A stretch of 35,857 nucleotides of DNA from Methylobacterium sp. UNC378MF (GTDB lineage: Bacteria; Pseudomonadota; Alphaproteobacteria; Rhizobiales; Beijerinckiaceae), in contig NZ_FMWU01000041.1 in assembly GCF_900103195.1 (NCBI RefSeq), positions 1-35,857 on the forward strand, given 5' to 3'. Of the stretch, positions 9,453-16,103 are shown one piece after another; within the stretch, counting starts at the first letter, position 1; each line of letters starts with the position of its first letter. Made by a program: the position numbers and the translations under genes. Under the pieces are notes generated by a model, which saw nothing but the letters and a program-made list of their open reading frames with translations, had not been told where the DNA came from and did no database searches.

Positions 9453-11143
9453 GCGCCGGCTCCCGCCGCGCGGATGCGGGGCGCGGCCGCCCGGTGCTCC
9501 ACCACGGTGCCGCGTTCGAGCTTCACGATCTGGTCGGCCCGGTCGAACCAGCGATCGTCATGCGTGACGACGAGGATCGTCCGGCCCTCGGCGGCGAGCT
9601 CCGGGAGAATCGTCTCGTAGAAGGCGGCCCGGGATTCCGGATCCTGGTCGGCGGCCCATTCGTCGAAGATCATGACGGGACGGTCCTCCAGGCAGGCGAC
9701 GAGGAGGGCGAGGCGCTTGCGCTGGCCGGTCGAGAGGTCGCGGGTGGAGAAGGCGCCGTCCCGCAGGCCGACACGGCCGTCGAGGCCGAGGCGCGCGAGC
9801 CATGCCCGGGCCTGCGCCTCGCGCGCGGCGTCCGGCCGGCCGAGCAGCGTCTCGAACAGGTGGAAATCGGAGAAGACGGCCGCGACGTGCGCGCGGTAGC
9901 CGGCGAGGGCCGGCCCCTCCACCGGGCGCCCGTCCAGGCTCAGCGTCCCGCCGGCCGGCGGGTGCAGGCCGGCGATCACCCGGGCGAGGCTGGTCTTGCC
10001 GGAGCCGTTGCCGCCGACCAGGAAGGTGATCTCCCCGGGGCGCAGCGTCAGGTCGATCGGACCGAGAGCGAAGCGGTCGCCGGTCCGCGGATCGGCCCGG
10101 TGATGGGTCACGCCGCGCAGGGTCACGGTGGCCGCGCGCACGGGCGCGGCCGGGTGGATCCCCGGCTCGTCGACCGGCTCGGGCGGCAGTTCGGCGAAGG
10201 CCGTCTCGATCCGTCGCGCGCCGACGCGGGCGAGGTTGACGAGCGGCATCGTGTTCAGGACCGCCTCCAGCGGCCCCATCAGGTAGAGGAGGGCGATGAC
10301 GTATCCCGTCGTCACGGCCGGGTTCTGCGCGCCGGAGCCGGGGAGGAACAGCGCGAGCCCGACGAGCCCCAGGAAGAGGATGCGGCCCCAGCCCGCCGCG
10401 AGCGCGAGGAGGGCGAGGCCGCGCCGGCGGTGGTCGGCGACGCGCGCGACGGCCTCCGCCAGGACCGCGTCGAGGAAGTGGCGCCCCTTCCTCCGGTTCA
10501 GGCGCAGTTCCTTGGCGCCGGCCTGGAGCGCCTGGAAATGGGCGACGAGGCGGTCCTGCTCCGCCCCGGCCCGCCCGAGATGCCGCATCACGCGGCCGTA
10601 GCAGGCGGAATAGCCGGCCGCCCCGAGGCCGATCGTGACGGCCGAGGCCAGGAACAGGGGGATCGAGAGGTAGCCGAGATAGGCGAGCGTCGCCGCGACC
10701 ACCGCGCCGTTGGTGACGAGCACGGGCAGCGCCGTGAAGAGATTGGCGACCTGATTGGCGTCCTCGGTCACGAGCGCCTGCACCCGGGCGCTGCCCACCG
10801 CCTCGAGATCCGCGAAGGATGCGGCCTGGACGCGCTCGGCGATCGCGCACCGGAGATCGGCGAGGCCGCGCTGCCCGAGATCGGCGAAGAGGGCGCGCGA
10901 GACGACGAGCGCCGCGCAGGCGAGGAGGGCGGTCGCCGCGAAGGCGGCGACCCGGTCGGCCCGGGCGGGCTCGGACACGTGCAGCGCCCCGTTGATGAGC
11001 ACGATCAGGCCCGTCGTGGCGATCCCGCCGACGAGGCTCGCCGCGCCGGCCAGCACGAGCCGGGCGCGGGCGCCCCGGGCGAGCGCGCGCCACAGCGCGG
11101 CCCCGGCCCCGGGATCGGCGATGGCTGCCGCCGCGGCCCTCAC
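9449..11143 (-). CDS. Cyclic-peptide/siderophore ABC exporter, fused membrane and ATPase domains (PvdE/SyrD type)
   Basis: This 564-residue inner-membrane ABC half-transporter has about six hydrophobic segments in its first 330 residues and then a nucleotide-binding domain: Walker A VGGNGSGKTS, signature LSTGQRKR, Walker B MIFDEWAADQDP and switch histidine VVTHD. The FDEWAADQDP form and the LSTGQ signature are typical of the cyclic-peptide exporter family that includes PvdE and SyrD. It probably moves the finished siderophore or an acylated precursor from the cytoplasm to the periplasm. The GTG start is chosen because it overlaps the hydroxylase stop (GTGA, 11140-11143). The frame stays open upstream to 11548, but that stretch is a shadow of the hydroxylase. 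Its stop overlaps the NRPS-1 start. Confidence 0.93.
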   Translation of the reverse strand: MRAAAAAIADPGAGAALWRALARGARARLVLAGAASLVGGIATTGLIVLINGALHVSEPARADRVAAFAATALLACAALVVSRALFADLGQRGLADLRCAIAERVQAASFADLEAVGSARVQALVTEDANQVANLFTALPVLVTNGAVVAATLAYLGYLSIPLFLASAVTIGLGAAGYSACYGRVMRHLGRAGAEQDRLVAHFQALQAGAKELRLNRRKGRHFLDAVLAEAVARVADHRRRGLALLALAAGWGRILFLGLVGLALFLPGSGAQNPAVTTGYVIALLYLMGPLEAVLNTMPLVNLARVGARRIETAFAELPPEPVDEPGIHPAAPVRAATVTLRGVTHHRADPRTGDRFALGPIDLTLRPGEITFLVGGNGSGKTSLARVIAGLHPPAGGTLSLDGRPVEGPALAGYRAHVAAVFSDFHLFETLLGRPDAAREAQARAWLARLGLDGRVGLRDGAFSTRDLSTGQRKRLALLVACLEDRPVMIFDEWAADQDPESRAAFYETILPELAAEGRTILVVTHDDRWFDRADQIVKLERGTVVEHRAAAPRIRAAGAGA

Positions 11144-12111
11144 TGCGCGCGGCCGGCTTGCGCCATCGCCACCACGACCTTGCGCGGGCCCTTGAAGGGC
11201 GTCCGCGCATGGGCGGTGAGCATGTTGTCGAGCATCACCACGTCGCCGGACTGCCAGGGGAAGACGATGGTGTGGGCGGCCAGGACATCGCGGATCGCGT
11301 CGAGATCCGCGTCGGCGATCGGGCTGCCGTCGCCGTAATAGACGTTGCGCGGCAGGTCCGGCGCGTCGACGATGTCGAGGAGGGTCGCGCGCACCTCCGG
11401 TTCGAGGTTCGAGACGTGGAACAGGTGCGCCTGGTTGAACCAGACCGGCTCGCCGGTCTCGGGGTGGCGCGCGATCCCCTGGCAGACCTGCCGGGTGCGG
11501 AGGTCGCCGTCCGGCTTCCACTCGCAGGTGATGCCGTGGCCGGCGCAATAGGCCTCGACCGCCCCCCGGTCCCGGGTGCCGAACACCTGCTCCCAGGCCA
11601 CGTCGAGACCGTTGCCGTAATTGCGCACGTACATCAGGCCCCGCTCGGCGAAGCGCGTGCGGATCGGCTCGGGCACGGCGCGGTAGATCGCGCGGCTGTC
11701 GGCCAGCGGCGTCTCGCCCCCCGCGGGCGCCGCTTGCTGGCAGTAGAACCAGATCTTCATCGGCCAGTCGCGGGCGTAGGCCTGCTCGTTGTGCAGGGGG
11801 ATGTGCTGGTGGGGCGGGTATTCGGTCGACGTGTAGACCCCCTGGGTCACCGGACTGCGCGGGGTCGAGCCGAACTCGTAGCTCAGGAGGTCGTGGCCGA
11901 AGCCGGCCGCGAAGCGGCGAAACGCGTCGGGCCCGTCGAGGCTGAAGCCGCGGAGCAGCAGGCCGCCCGCGGCGTGGAGATGCGCCGCGGCCGCGGAGCG
12001 GATCGCCGGGAGCGCGTCCGCCAGCGTCGCGCCCTCGTCGCCCGCCGCGGGCGTGACGAGGAGCGGCAACGGCCCTTCGTCCCGCAGGGGCCTGGTCACG
12101 AGTTCCATCAT
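11140..12111 (-). CDS. Stand-alone Fe(II)/2-oxoglutarate hydroxylase (TauD/SyrP-like, probable aspartyl beta-hydroxylase)
   Basis: This 323-residue non-heme iron oxygenase has metal ligands H107 and E109 (LHNEQ) and H301 (AHAR), with R310 as the likely 2-oxoglutarate anchor. It resembles the hydroxylase domain fused to NRPS-1 in motifs and length (shared FFCQQ/FYCQQ, YGDG, GDVVMLDNML), so the two are paralogues. In siderophore clusters, stand-alone enzymes of this family (TbetaH-Asp) hydroxylate carrier-bound aspartate to the L-erythro isomer, while NRPS-fused ones give L-threo. Having both suggests two hydroxyaspartates in the product, as in cupriachelin. Two ATG codons lie in tandem; the first has AGGGAG six bases upstream and is preferred. 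The substrate is inferred; histidine or another residue is possible. Confidence 0.92.
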   Translation of the reverse strand: MMELVTRPLRDEGPLPLLVTPAAGDEGATLADALPAIRSAAAAHLHAAGGLLLRGFSLDGPDAFRRFAAGFGHDLLSYEFGSTPRSPVTQGVYTSTEYPPHQHIPLHNEQAYARDWPMKIWFYCQQAAPAGGETPLADSRAIYRAVPEPIRTRFAERGLMYVRNYGNGLDVAWEQVFGTRDRGAVEAYCAGHGITCEWKPDGDLRTRQVCQGIARHPETGEPVWFNQAHLFHVSNLEPEVRATLLDIVDAPDLPRNVYYGDGSPIADADLDAIRDVLAAHTIVFPWQSGDVVMLDNMLTAHARTPFKGPRKVVVAMAQAGRAQ

Positions 12112-12156
12112 GGCGTTCTCCCTGGTGACGTCCCGTTCGTCGGCGGGCCGCTGCGC

Positions 12157-12177
12157 ACGCCGCCTGCGGAGCGGCGT
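12157..12177 (-). other. Hairpin between thioesterase and hydroxylase genes
   Basis: A perfect 7-bp stem (ACGCCGC/GCGGCGT) with a 7-base loop begins seven bases after the thioesterase stop, inside the only sizeable gap (73 bases) of the minus-strand operon. There is no T tract, so it is not a classical terminator. It could protect mRNA ends or tune downstream expression. In DNA this GC-rich it could also be chance. Confidence 0.3.
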
Positions 12178-12184
12178 TCCCGCC

Positions 12185-12907
12185 TCAGGCCGCAGCCCGG
12201 GCTTGTGCGAGCGTGCCGATCCGGTGGCCGATGCGGTCGAGCACCGGCGCCCGCTGCGCGTGGATGAAGAAATGGTCGCCCTCGAACAGCGCGAGGTCGA
12301 AGGGGCCGCGCGTCTCGCGGCCCCAGGCTTCGAGGTCGGCGCGCGCGATGTCGTCGCGCGACCCGCCGAGCGCCTGGATCGGGCAGGCCAGCGCTGGGCG
12401 CGGTGCGTAGGTGTAGGCGCCGCGCAGCGCGAAATCGGCCCGGAGCACCGGCAGGACCAGGGCCATCAGGGCGGTGTCGGCGAGCGCCTCGGGCGGCGTC
12501 GCGCCGTAGGCGGAGAGAACCGCGCGTAAATCCGCGTCGCTGCGCGGGCGCCGGAAGAACGCCCCGTCGCACACGGCCGGCCCGGCGCATCCGGAGGCGA
12601 ACAGGACGCGCGGCGCCGCGATCCCGCGGGCGGGGAGTTCGTGCGCCAGCTCGAAGGCGAGCAGCGCCCCCAGGCTGTGCCCGAACAGCGCGTACGGCCC
12701 CGTGACGGAACCGGCGATCGCGTCCGCGAGGTGCCGCGTCAGCGCCCGCGGGTCGGTGTAGGGCGCCTCGCCGATCCGGGCGCCGCGCCCCGGCAGCTCG
12801 ACCGGCCTGACGTCGATCGCTGCGGGCAGGCCCCGGCGCCACTGCGCGAAGAATGCGGCGCTCGCGCCGGCATAGGGCAGGCAGAACAGCCGAATCGGCT
12901 CCGGCAT
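12185..12907 (-). CDS. Type II thioesterase (external editing enzyme of the NRPS)
   Basis: This 240-residue alpha/beta hydrolase matches GrsT/PvdG-type stand-alone thioesterases. It has the nucleophile motif GHSLG (S78), the N-terminal LPYAGASA oxyanion region, and a C-terminal GDHFFIH with H212 as catalytic histidine. Such enzymes remove wrong or stalled acyl groups from carrier domains and so keep the assembly line active; they do not usually release the final product. The ATG at 12907 lies two bases after the MbtH stop, and the frame upstream of it only shadows the MbtH gene. The intracellular substrate is any mischarged carrier in this cluster. The terminal release domain is not in the window. 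Confidence 0.93.
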   Translation of the reverse strand: MPEPIRLFCLPYAGASAAFFAQWRRGLPAAIDVRPVELPGRGARIGEAPYTDPRALTRHLADAIAGSVTGPYALFGHSLGALLAFELAHELPARGIAAPRVLFASGCAGPAVCDGAFFRRPRSDADLRAVLSAYGATPPEALADTALMALVLPVLRADFALRGAYTYAPRPALACPIQALGGSRDDIARADLEAWGRETRGPFDLALFEGDHFFIHAQRAPVLDRIGHRIGTLAQARAAA

Positions 12908-12909
12908 GG

Positions 12910-13170
12910 TCACGCCTGCGCGCCGTCGCGCGCGTCCCGAGAATCCGGATGAGGGGCGCCGCGTTCCTGTGCCTCCATGTGCCGGCGCAGGCTCAGGGGC
13001 CGCATGTCGGTCCAGACCGCGTCGACGTAGGACAGGCAATCGGCCTTCGCGCGCGGTTCGCCCACCGCGCGCCATCCGTCCGGTATGTCGCGGTAGCTCG
13101 GCCAGATCGAGTATTGCTCCTCGTGATTCACCACCACGTAGAACAGCGTATCTTCGCGATCGAACGCCAT
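12910..13170 (-). CDS. MbtH-like protein
   Basis: This 86-residue MbtH-family protein is a small partner that binds adenylation domains and is often needed for their folding or activity. It shows the family core: an N-terminal FYVVVNHEEQYSIWP stretch, then IPDGWR, and a WTDMRPLSLRR segment. The ATG at 13170 is chosen because the conserved domain begins at residues 2-10 and a GGGA lies about nine bases upstream; the frame is open to 13254 but that part has no family similarity. It is the first gene of the minus-strand operon, beside the regulatory spacer. Likely clients are the adenylation domains of NRPS-2 and NRPS-3. The last 20 residues are polar and probably disordered. Confidence 0.94.
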   Translation of the reverse strand: MAFDREDTLFYVVVNHEEQYSIWPSYRDIPDGWRAVGEPRAKADCLSYVDAVWTDMRPLSLRRHMEAQERGAPHPDSRDARDGAQA

Positions 13171-13241
13171 CGATGCATCCCGTTCAGGTGAGCGCTGCGA
13201 GCAGTCCCGCCAGTGAATCAATGAACTTCGCTTGTTGGCGC

Positions 13242-13271
13242 ATAACATGACCAAAAGATCGCCGGACTCAA
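13242..13271 (-). promoter_or_regulatory. Candidate sigma70-type promoter for the mbtH-NRPS operon
   Basis: Reading the minus strand, TTGAGT (13271-13266) and TGTTAT (13247-13242) are separated by 18 bases and would start transcription about 65 bases before the mbtH ATG. The Irr-like palindrome ends about 15 bases upstream of the -35 box, a position that suits activation. Both boxes depart from consensus, so this is tentative. Confidence 0.3.
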
Positions 13272-13285
13272 GGGTGATTCTACAT

Positions 13286-13302
13286 ATTTGAAATGTTCTA
13301 AT
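13286..13302. promoter_or_regulatory. Irr-type iron-control element (ICE-like palindrome)
   Basis: The 17-base sequence ATTTGAAATGTTCTAAT is an imperfect palindrome (ATTTGAA / ATTAGAA half-sites around a 3-base centre). It agrees with the published rhizobial Irr box TTTAGAA-N3-TTCTAAA at 11 of 14 defined positions. Irr, a Fur-family protein of Hyphomicrobiales, acts under low iron, repressing iron-using genes and activating uptake genes. Its place in the AT-rich middle of the divergent spacer suits control of both operons. The match was made by eye, and the regulator itself is not in the window. Confidence 0.6.
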
Positions 13303-13705
13303 TTAATTCATTACTGTCCGATGGTCTCAATCTTTGCTTTGGCGCCTTGAATTAATACGGCGAACTGCGCTAGGCAGGGCGGCCACCGGGTGCGGCGTGA
13401 CCCCGGGGCGGCGAGGAACGCGGTCTGAAGGGGCGTGCGAACCAGCTTGCGATTCCCTCCGGCCGATCCCGCCGGCGCGGCTCGGATCTCCCGTGCGGGA
13501 CGCGGGGTGTTCCCGGCGCCGCAGGGGGCCGGATCCGCGCGCGACTCGCTGCGCCGGCGCCGGACTGTCGCGGCGTCTCCCGAGGCTGTGCCGGCCGCCG
13601 GCTGACCTGCGGGCCGACCAGCGGCGGCTGACGGAGCCGGGGAAGGGGCTGGGAAGGGGCGGGGAAGGGAATCGAGGCGGCATGCGCGGACGAGGAGACG
13701 ACCGG

Positions 13706-15079
13706 ATGACCCCGCGTGCCGCGCCACCCTACGACGTCATCGGGGTCGGCTTCGGGCCGTCAAACCTCGCCCTGGCGATCGCCCTGGCCGAGACCCCGGC
13801 GGCGCGCGGCCTCCGGTCCCGCTTCCTGGAGCGGCAACCGCATTTCCGATGGCACGGCGGCATGCTGCTGCCGGGCAGCGACATGCAGATCTCGTTCCTC
13901 AAGGACCTCGTCACGCTGCGCAATCCGACGAGCCCGCTCACCTTCGTGAACTACCTGCACAGCCAGGGGCGGTTGCACGACTTCATCGATCTCGGAACGT
14001 TTCATCCCAGTCGAATCGAGTTCAACGACTATCTCCGCTGGGTGGCGGACCATTTCGCCGACCGGTGCGACTACGGCGAGACCGTGGTCGCGGTGGAGCC
14101 GGGGCTGGGAGCCGACGGCGCGGTCGAGACCCTGTGGGTCGTCGCCCGCGACGCCGCGGGCCGCGAGATCCGCCGTCAGACGCGCGACCTCGCCCTCGCG
14201 GTCGGCGGCGCCCCGCACCTGCCCGCGGCCTTCGCCGCCCTGGCGTGCGATCCCCGGCTCTGCCATTCGAGCCGCTACCTCGACCACGTCGATCGATGCG
14301 GTCCCGGCGGCCCGCTGGACCTGTCGCGCCCGGGCGCCCGCGTGGCGGTGATCGGCGGCGGCCAGAGCGCGGCCGAGATCAGCCACGATCTCCACGCCCG
14401 CTTCCCGCATCTGCAGGTCGATCTCGTGTTCCGCGGCCACGCCCTCAAGCCTTCGGACGCGACCCCGTTCGTCAACGCGATCTTCCACCCCGACCGGACC
14501 GACTTCGTCTACGCTCAGCCGAGCGAGCGCCGCGCGGCGCTCGTGCGCAGCTATCGCAACACGAACTACGCGGTGATCGATGCGGACCTGCTCAAGGCGC
14601 TCCACGTGATCGCCTACCGGGAGAAGGTGTCCGGCCCGCAGCGCCTGCAGCTTCGGCCGCGCAGCGAGATCCTCTCGGCCTGCGGCGACGCGGACGGGAT
14701 CAGGCTGCGGACCCTCGACCGGTACGCCGAGACCGAGGCGGAGCGCAGCTACGACGGCATCGTCCTGGCGACCGGATATGAACGCGACCCGAACCCGGCG
14801 ATTCTCGAGCCGCTCGCGGCCTATCGCGACGGATCGGAGCTGGCGCGCGACTACCGCGTCCCGACGCGCCCCGGCTTCACCCCGCGCATCTACGTGCAGG
14901 GCTATTCGGAGACCTCGCACGGTCTGAGCGACACGCTGCTCTCGGTCCTGCCGGTCCGCGCGCAGGAAATCGTCGACAGCCTGCTCGATCAGGACCGGCG
15001 CGGGGGCGTGGTCGCCCCGGCGCGGCCGCCGGCGACCGGGGGGATCCCGGTCTGGGCACGCCAGGGAGCGCATCCATGA
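13706..15079 (+). CDS. pvdA: L-ornithine N5-monooxygenase (PvdA/SidA family)
   Basis: This 457-residue flavin monooxygenase hydroxylates the side-chain nitrogen of ornithine with NADPH and O2, the first step to hydroxamate iron ligands. It shows the FAD motif GVGFGPSNLALA (near residue 13), the NADPH motif VIGGGQSAAE, and a C-terminal LATGYERDPN. The segment FLKDLVTLRNPTSPLTF resembles PvdA rather than lysine-specific IucD, so ornithine is favoured. The ATG at 13706 is chosen because AGGAG lies about eight bases upstream and the family begins here; an in-frame ATG at 13682 is less well placed. It is the first gene of the uptake operon. No N5-hydroxyornithine acyl- or formyltransferase is visible nearby. 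Confidence 0.94.
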   Translation: MTPRAAPPYDVIGVGFGPSNLALAIALAETPAARGLRSRFLERQPHFRWHGGMLLPGSDMQISFLKDLVTLRNPTSPLTFVNYLHSQGRLHDFIDLGTFHPSRIEFNDYLRWVADHFADRCDYGETVVAVEPGLGADGAVETLWVVARDAAGREIRRQTRDLALAVGGAPHLPAAFAALACDPRLCHSSRYLDHVDRCGPGGPLDLSRPGARVAVIGGGQSAAEISHDLHARFPHLQVDLVFRGHALKPSDATPFVNAIFHPDRTDFVYAQPSERRAALVRSYRNTNYAVIDADLLKALHVIAYREKVSGPQRLQLRPRSEILSACGDADGIRLRTLDRYAETEAERSYDGIVLATGYERDPNPAILEPLAAYRDGSELARDYRVPTRPGFTPRIYVQGYSETSHGLSDTLLSVLPVRAQEIVDSLLDQDRRGGVVAPARPPATGGIPVWARQGAHP

Positions 15080-15111
15080 GTGCGGCCATGAGTGCCGCCA
15101 TGAATGCCGCC
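15076..15111 (+). repeat. Three 12-bp tandem repeats
   Basis: ATGAGTGCGGCC is followed by two close copies with one and two changes. Each copy carries an ATG in the same frame, so the repeat multiplies candidate start codons immediately after the monooxygenase gene. Confidence 0.8.
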
Positions 15112-15171
15112 GCCCCGCAGGCCCCTCGCTTGGCCCTCAGCCGCCGCTTTCCTGTCGGGGCCGGGCGATGA
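15076..15171 (+). CDS. 31-codon ORF bridging monooxygenase and fhuD
   Basis: This very short ORF begins at an ATG that overlaps the monooxygenase stop (ATGA, 15076-15079) and ends in a TGA overlapping the fhuD start (ATGA, 15168-15171). Its first twelve residues, MSAAMSAAMNAA, come from three 12-bp tandem repeats (15076-15111), so it has several possible starts. I recognise no family. Its role may be purely translational: carrying ribosomes across the gap so that fhuD is coupled to the monooxygenase. It could equally be a chance open frame in GC-rich DNA. Confidence 0.35.
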   Translation: MSAAMSAAMNAAAPQAPRLALSRRFPVGAGR

Positions 15172-16103
15172 GCCGGCGGCGACGCGAGCGCCGTGCCCTC
15201 CTCGCGGGCCTCGTCGCGGGCGCCGTCTGGGGCGGCTTCGGCGCCGCCCGGGCGGGCGGATCCGATGATCCGCGGCGCGACGGCTCGGCCGGAGCGCCCG
15301 CCGCGCGCGTCGTCGCCCTCGATGGATTGTTCGCCGAGACGCTGCTCGCCATCGGCCTCGTCCCGGTGGCGATCGCCAACCGGCCGCTCTACGAGAAGCT
15401 CATCGCGCTGCCGTCCCTGCCGGATTCCGTCCTCGATCTCGGCCCCCTGCAGGAGCCGAACCTCGAATTCCTCAGCCTGATCGCCCCCGATCTCATCCTC
15501 GCCGCCCCCTGGCAGGCGCAGATCCAGGTCGCGCTCGCCCGGATCGCCCCGGTCGCGGCGTTGCCCATCGTCGCGGGCACGCGGGAGCCGATCGATCACC
15601 TCGACGCGCTGACCCGCGACATCGGCGCCCGCACCGACCGGGGCGCGGGGGCGCGGGCGCTGATCGCCGGGACCGACGCGGCGCTCGCCGAGGCGCGCGC
15701 CGACCTCGCGGGCGCGGCCGGGCGCCCCGTCTACATCTGCCGCTTCCGCGATGACGGGCGGCAGCTGGCCGTCTTCGGCTCGCGCAGCACCGTCGGCGCC
15801 GTCGCGCAGCGGCTCGGCCTGACCAATGCCTGGACCGGCCGGCAGAGCGCCGCCGGCACGGTCCTGGCCGCCGTCGAGGATCTCGCCGACGTGCCGGACG
15901 CGACGCTGATCCATTTCGACCGGGGCGCGGAGACCGCGCGCGCCCTGACGCGCCTCGACGACAGCCCGATCTGGCGCGCGCTGCCCGCCGTGCGCGCGGG
16001 CCGCGTGATCCGCCTGCCGGTCGTCCATCCGAATGGCGGCCTGCCCTCGGCCGCGCGCTTCGCACGACAGGTCGCCGCCGCCCTCGGGAAGGGGCCGGCG
16101 TGA
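15168..16103 (+). CDS. fhuD: Periplasmic ferric-siderophore-binding protein (FhuD-like)
   Basis: This 311-residue substrate-binding protein belongs to the FhuD/BtuF helical-backbone family. It begins with a positively charged, arginine-rich leader and a hydrophobic stretch (ERRALLAGLVAGAVWGGFG), resembling a twin-arginine export signal as in E. coli FhuD, and then ARA as a possible cleavage site. The mature part shows the family pattern of VVALDGLFAETLLAIGLVPVA near its start and a final segment on promoter-like 'P V V H P N G G' residues before the last helix. It should bind the ferric siderophore in the periplasm and hand it to FhuB. The ATG overlaps the preceding short ORF, and its stop overlaps fhuB (GTGA). 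Confidence 0.9.
   Translation: MSRRRRERRALLAGLVAGAVWGGFGAARAGGSDDPRRDGSAGAPAARVVALDGLFAETLLAIGLVPVAIANRPLYEKLIALPSLPDSVLDLGPLQEPNLEFLSLIAPDLILAAPWQAQIQVALARIAPVAALPIVAGTREPIDHLDALTRDIGARTDRGAGARALIAGTDAALAEARADLAGAAGRPVYICRFRDDGRQLAVFGSRSTVGAVAQRLGLTNAWTGRQSAAGTVLAAVEDLADVPDATLIHFDRGAETARALTRLDDSPIWRALPAVRAGRVIRLPVVHPNGGLPSAARFARQVAAALGKGPA

Larger units (their letters stand above)
13171..13705. promoter_or_regulatory. Divergent regulatory spacer between biosynthesis and uptake operons
   Basis: This 535-base non-coding stretch separates two divergent siderophore operons. Bases about 13240-13360 are clearly AT-rich against the GC-rich surroundings and hold the Irr-like palindrome and a candidate promoter for mbtH. 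The remaining 340 bases before the monooxygenase are GC-rich. The monooxygenase frame is open through them, but the encoded residues show no family similarity, so I treat them as leader or spacer. I saw no convincing plus-strand promoter or riboswitch. Confidence 0.75.

Noticed and set aside
6309..9620. Plus-strand open frame of over 1100 codons opposite NRPS-1
   Set aside because: Same reason: antisense to fatty acyl-AMP ligase, carrier and condensation motifs and of low-complexity composition.
13334..13705. N-terminal extension of the ornithine monooxygenase
   Set aside because: The frame is open but the residues are arginine/proline-rich, lack family similarity, and a good ribosome site precedes the ATG at 13706.
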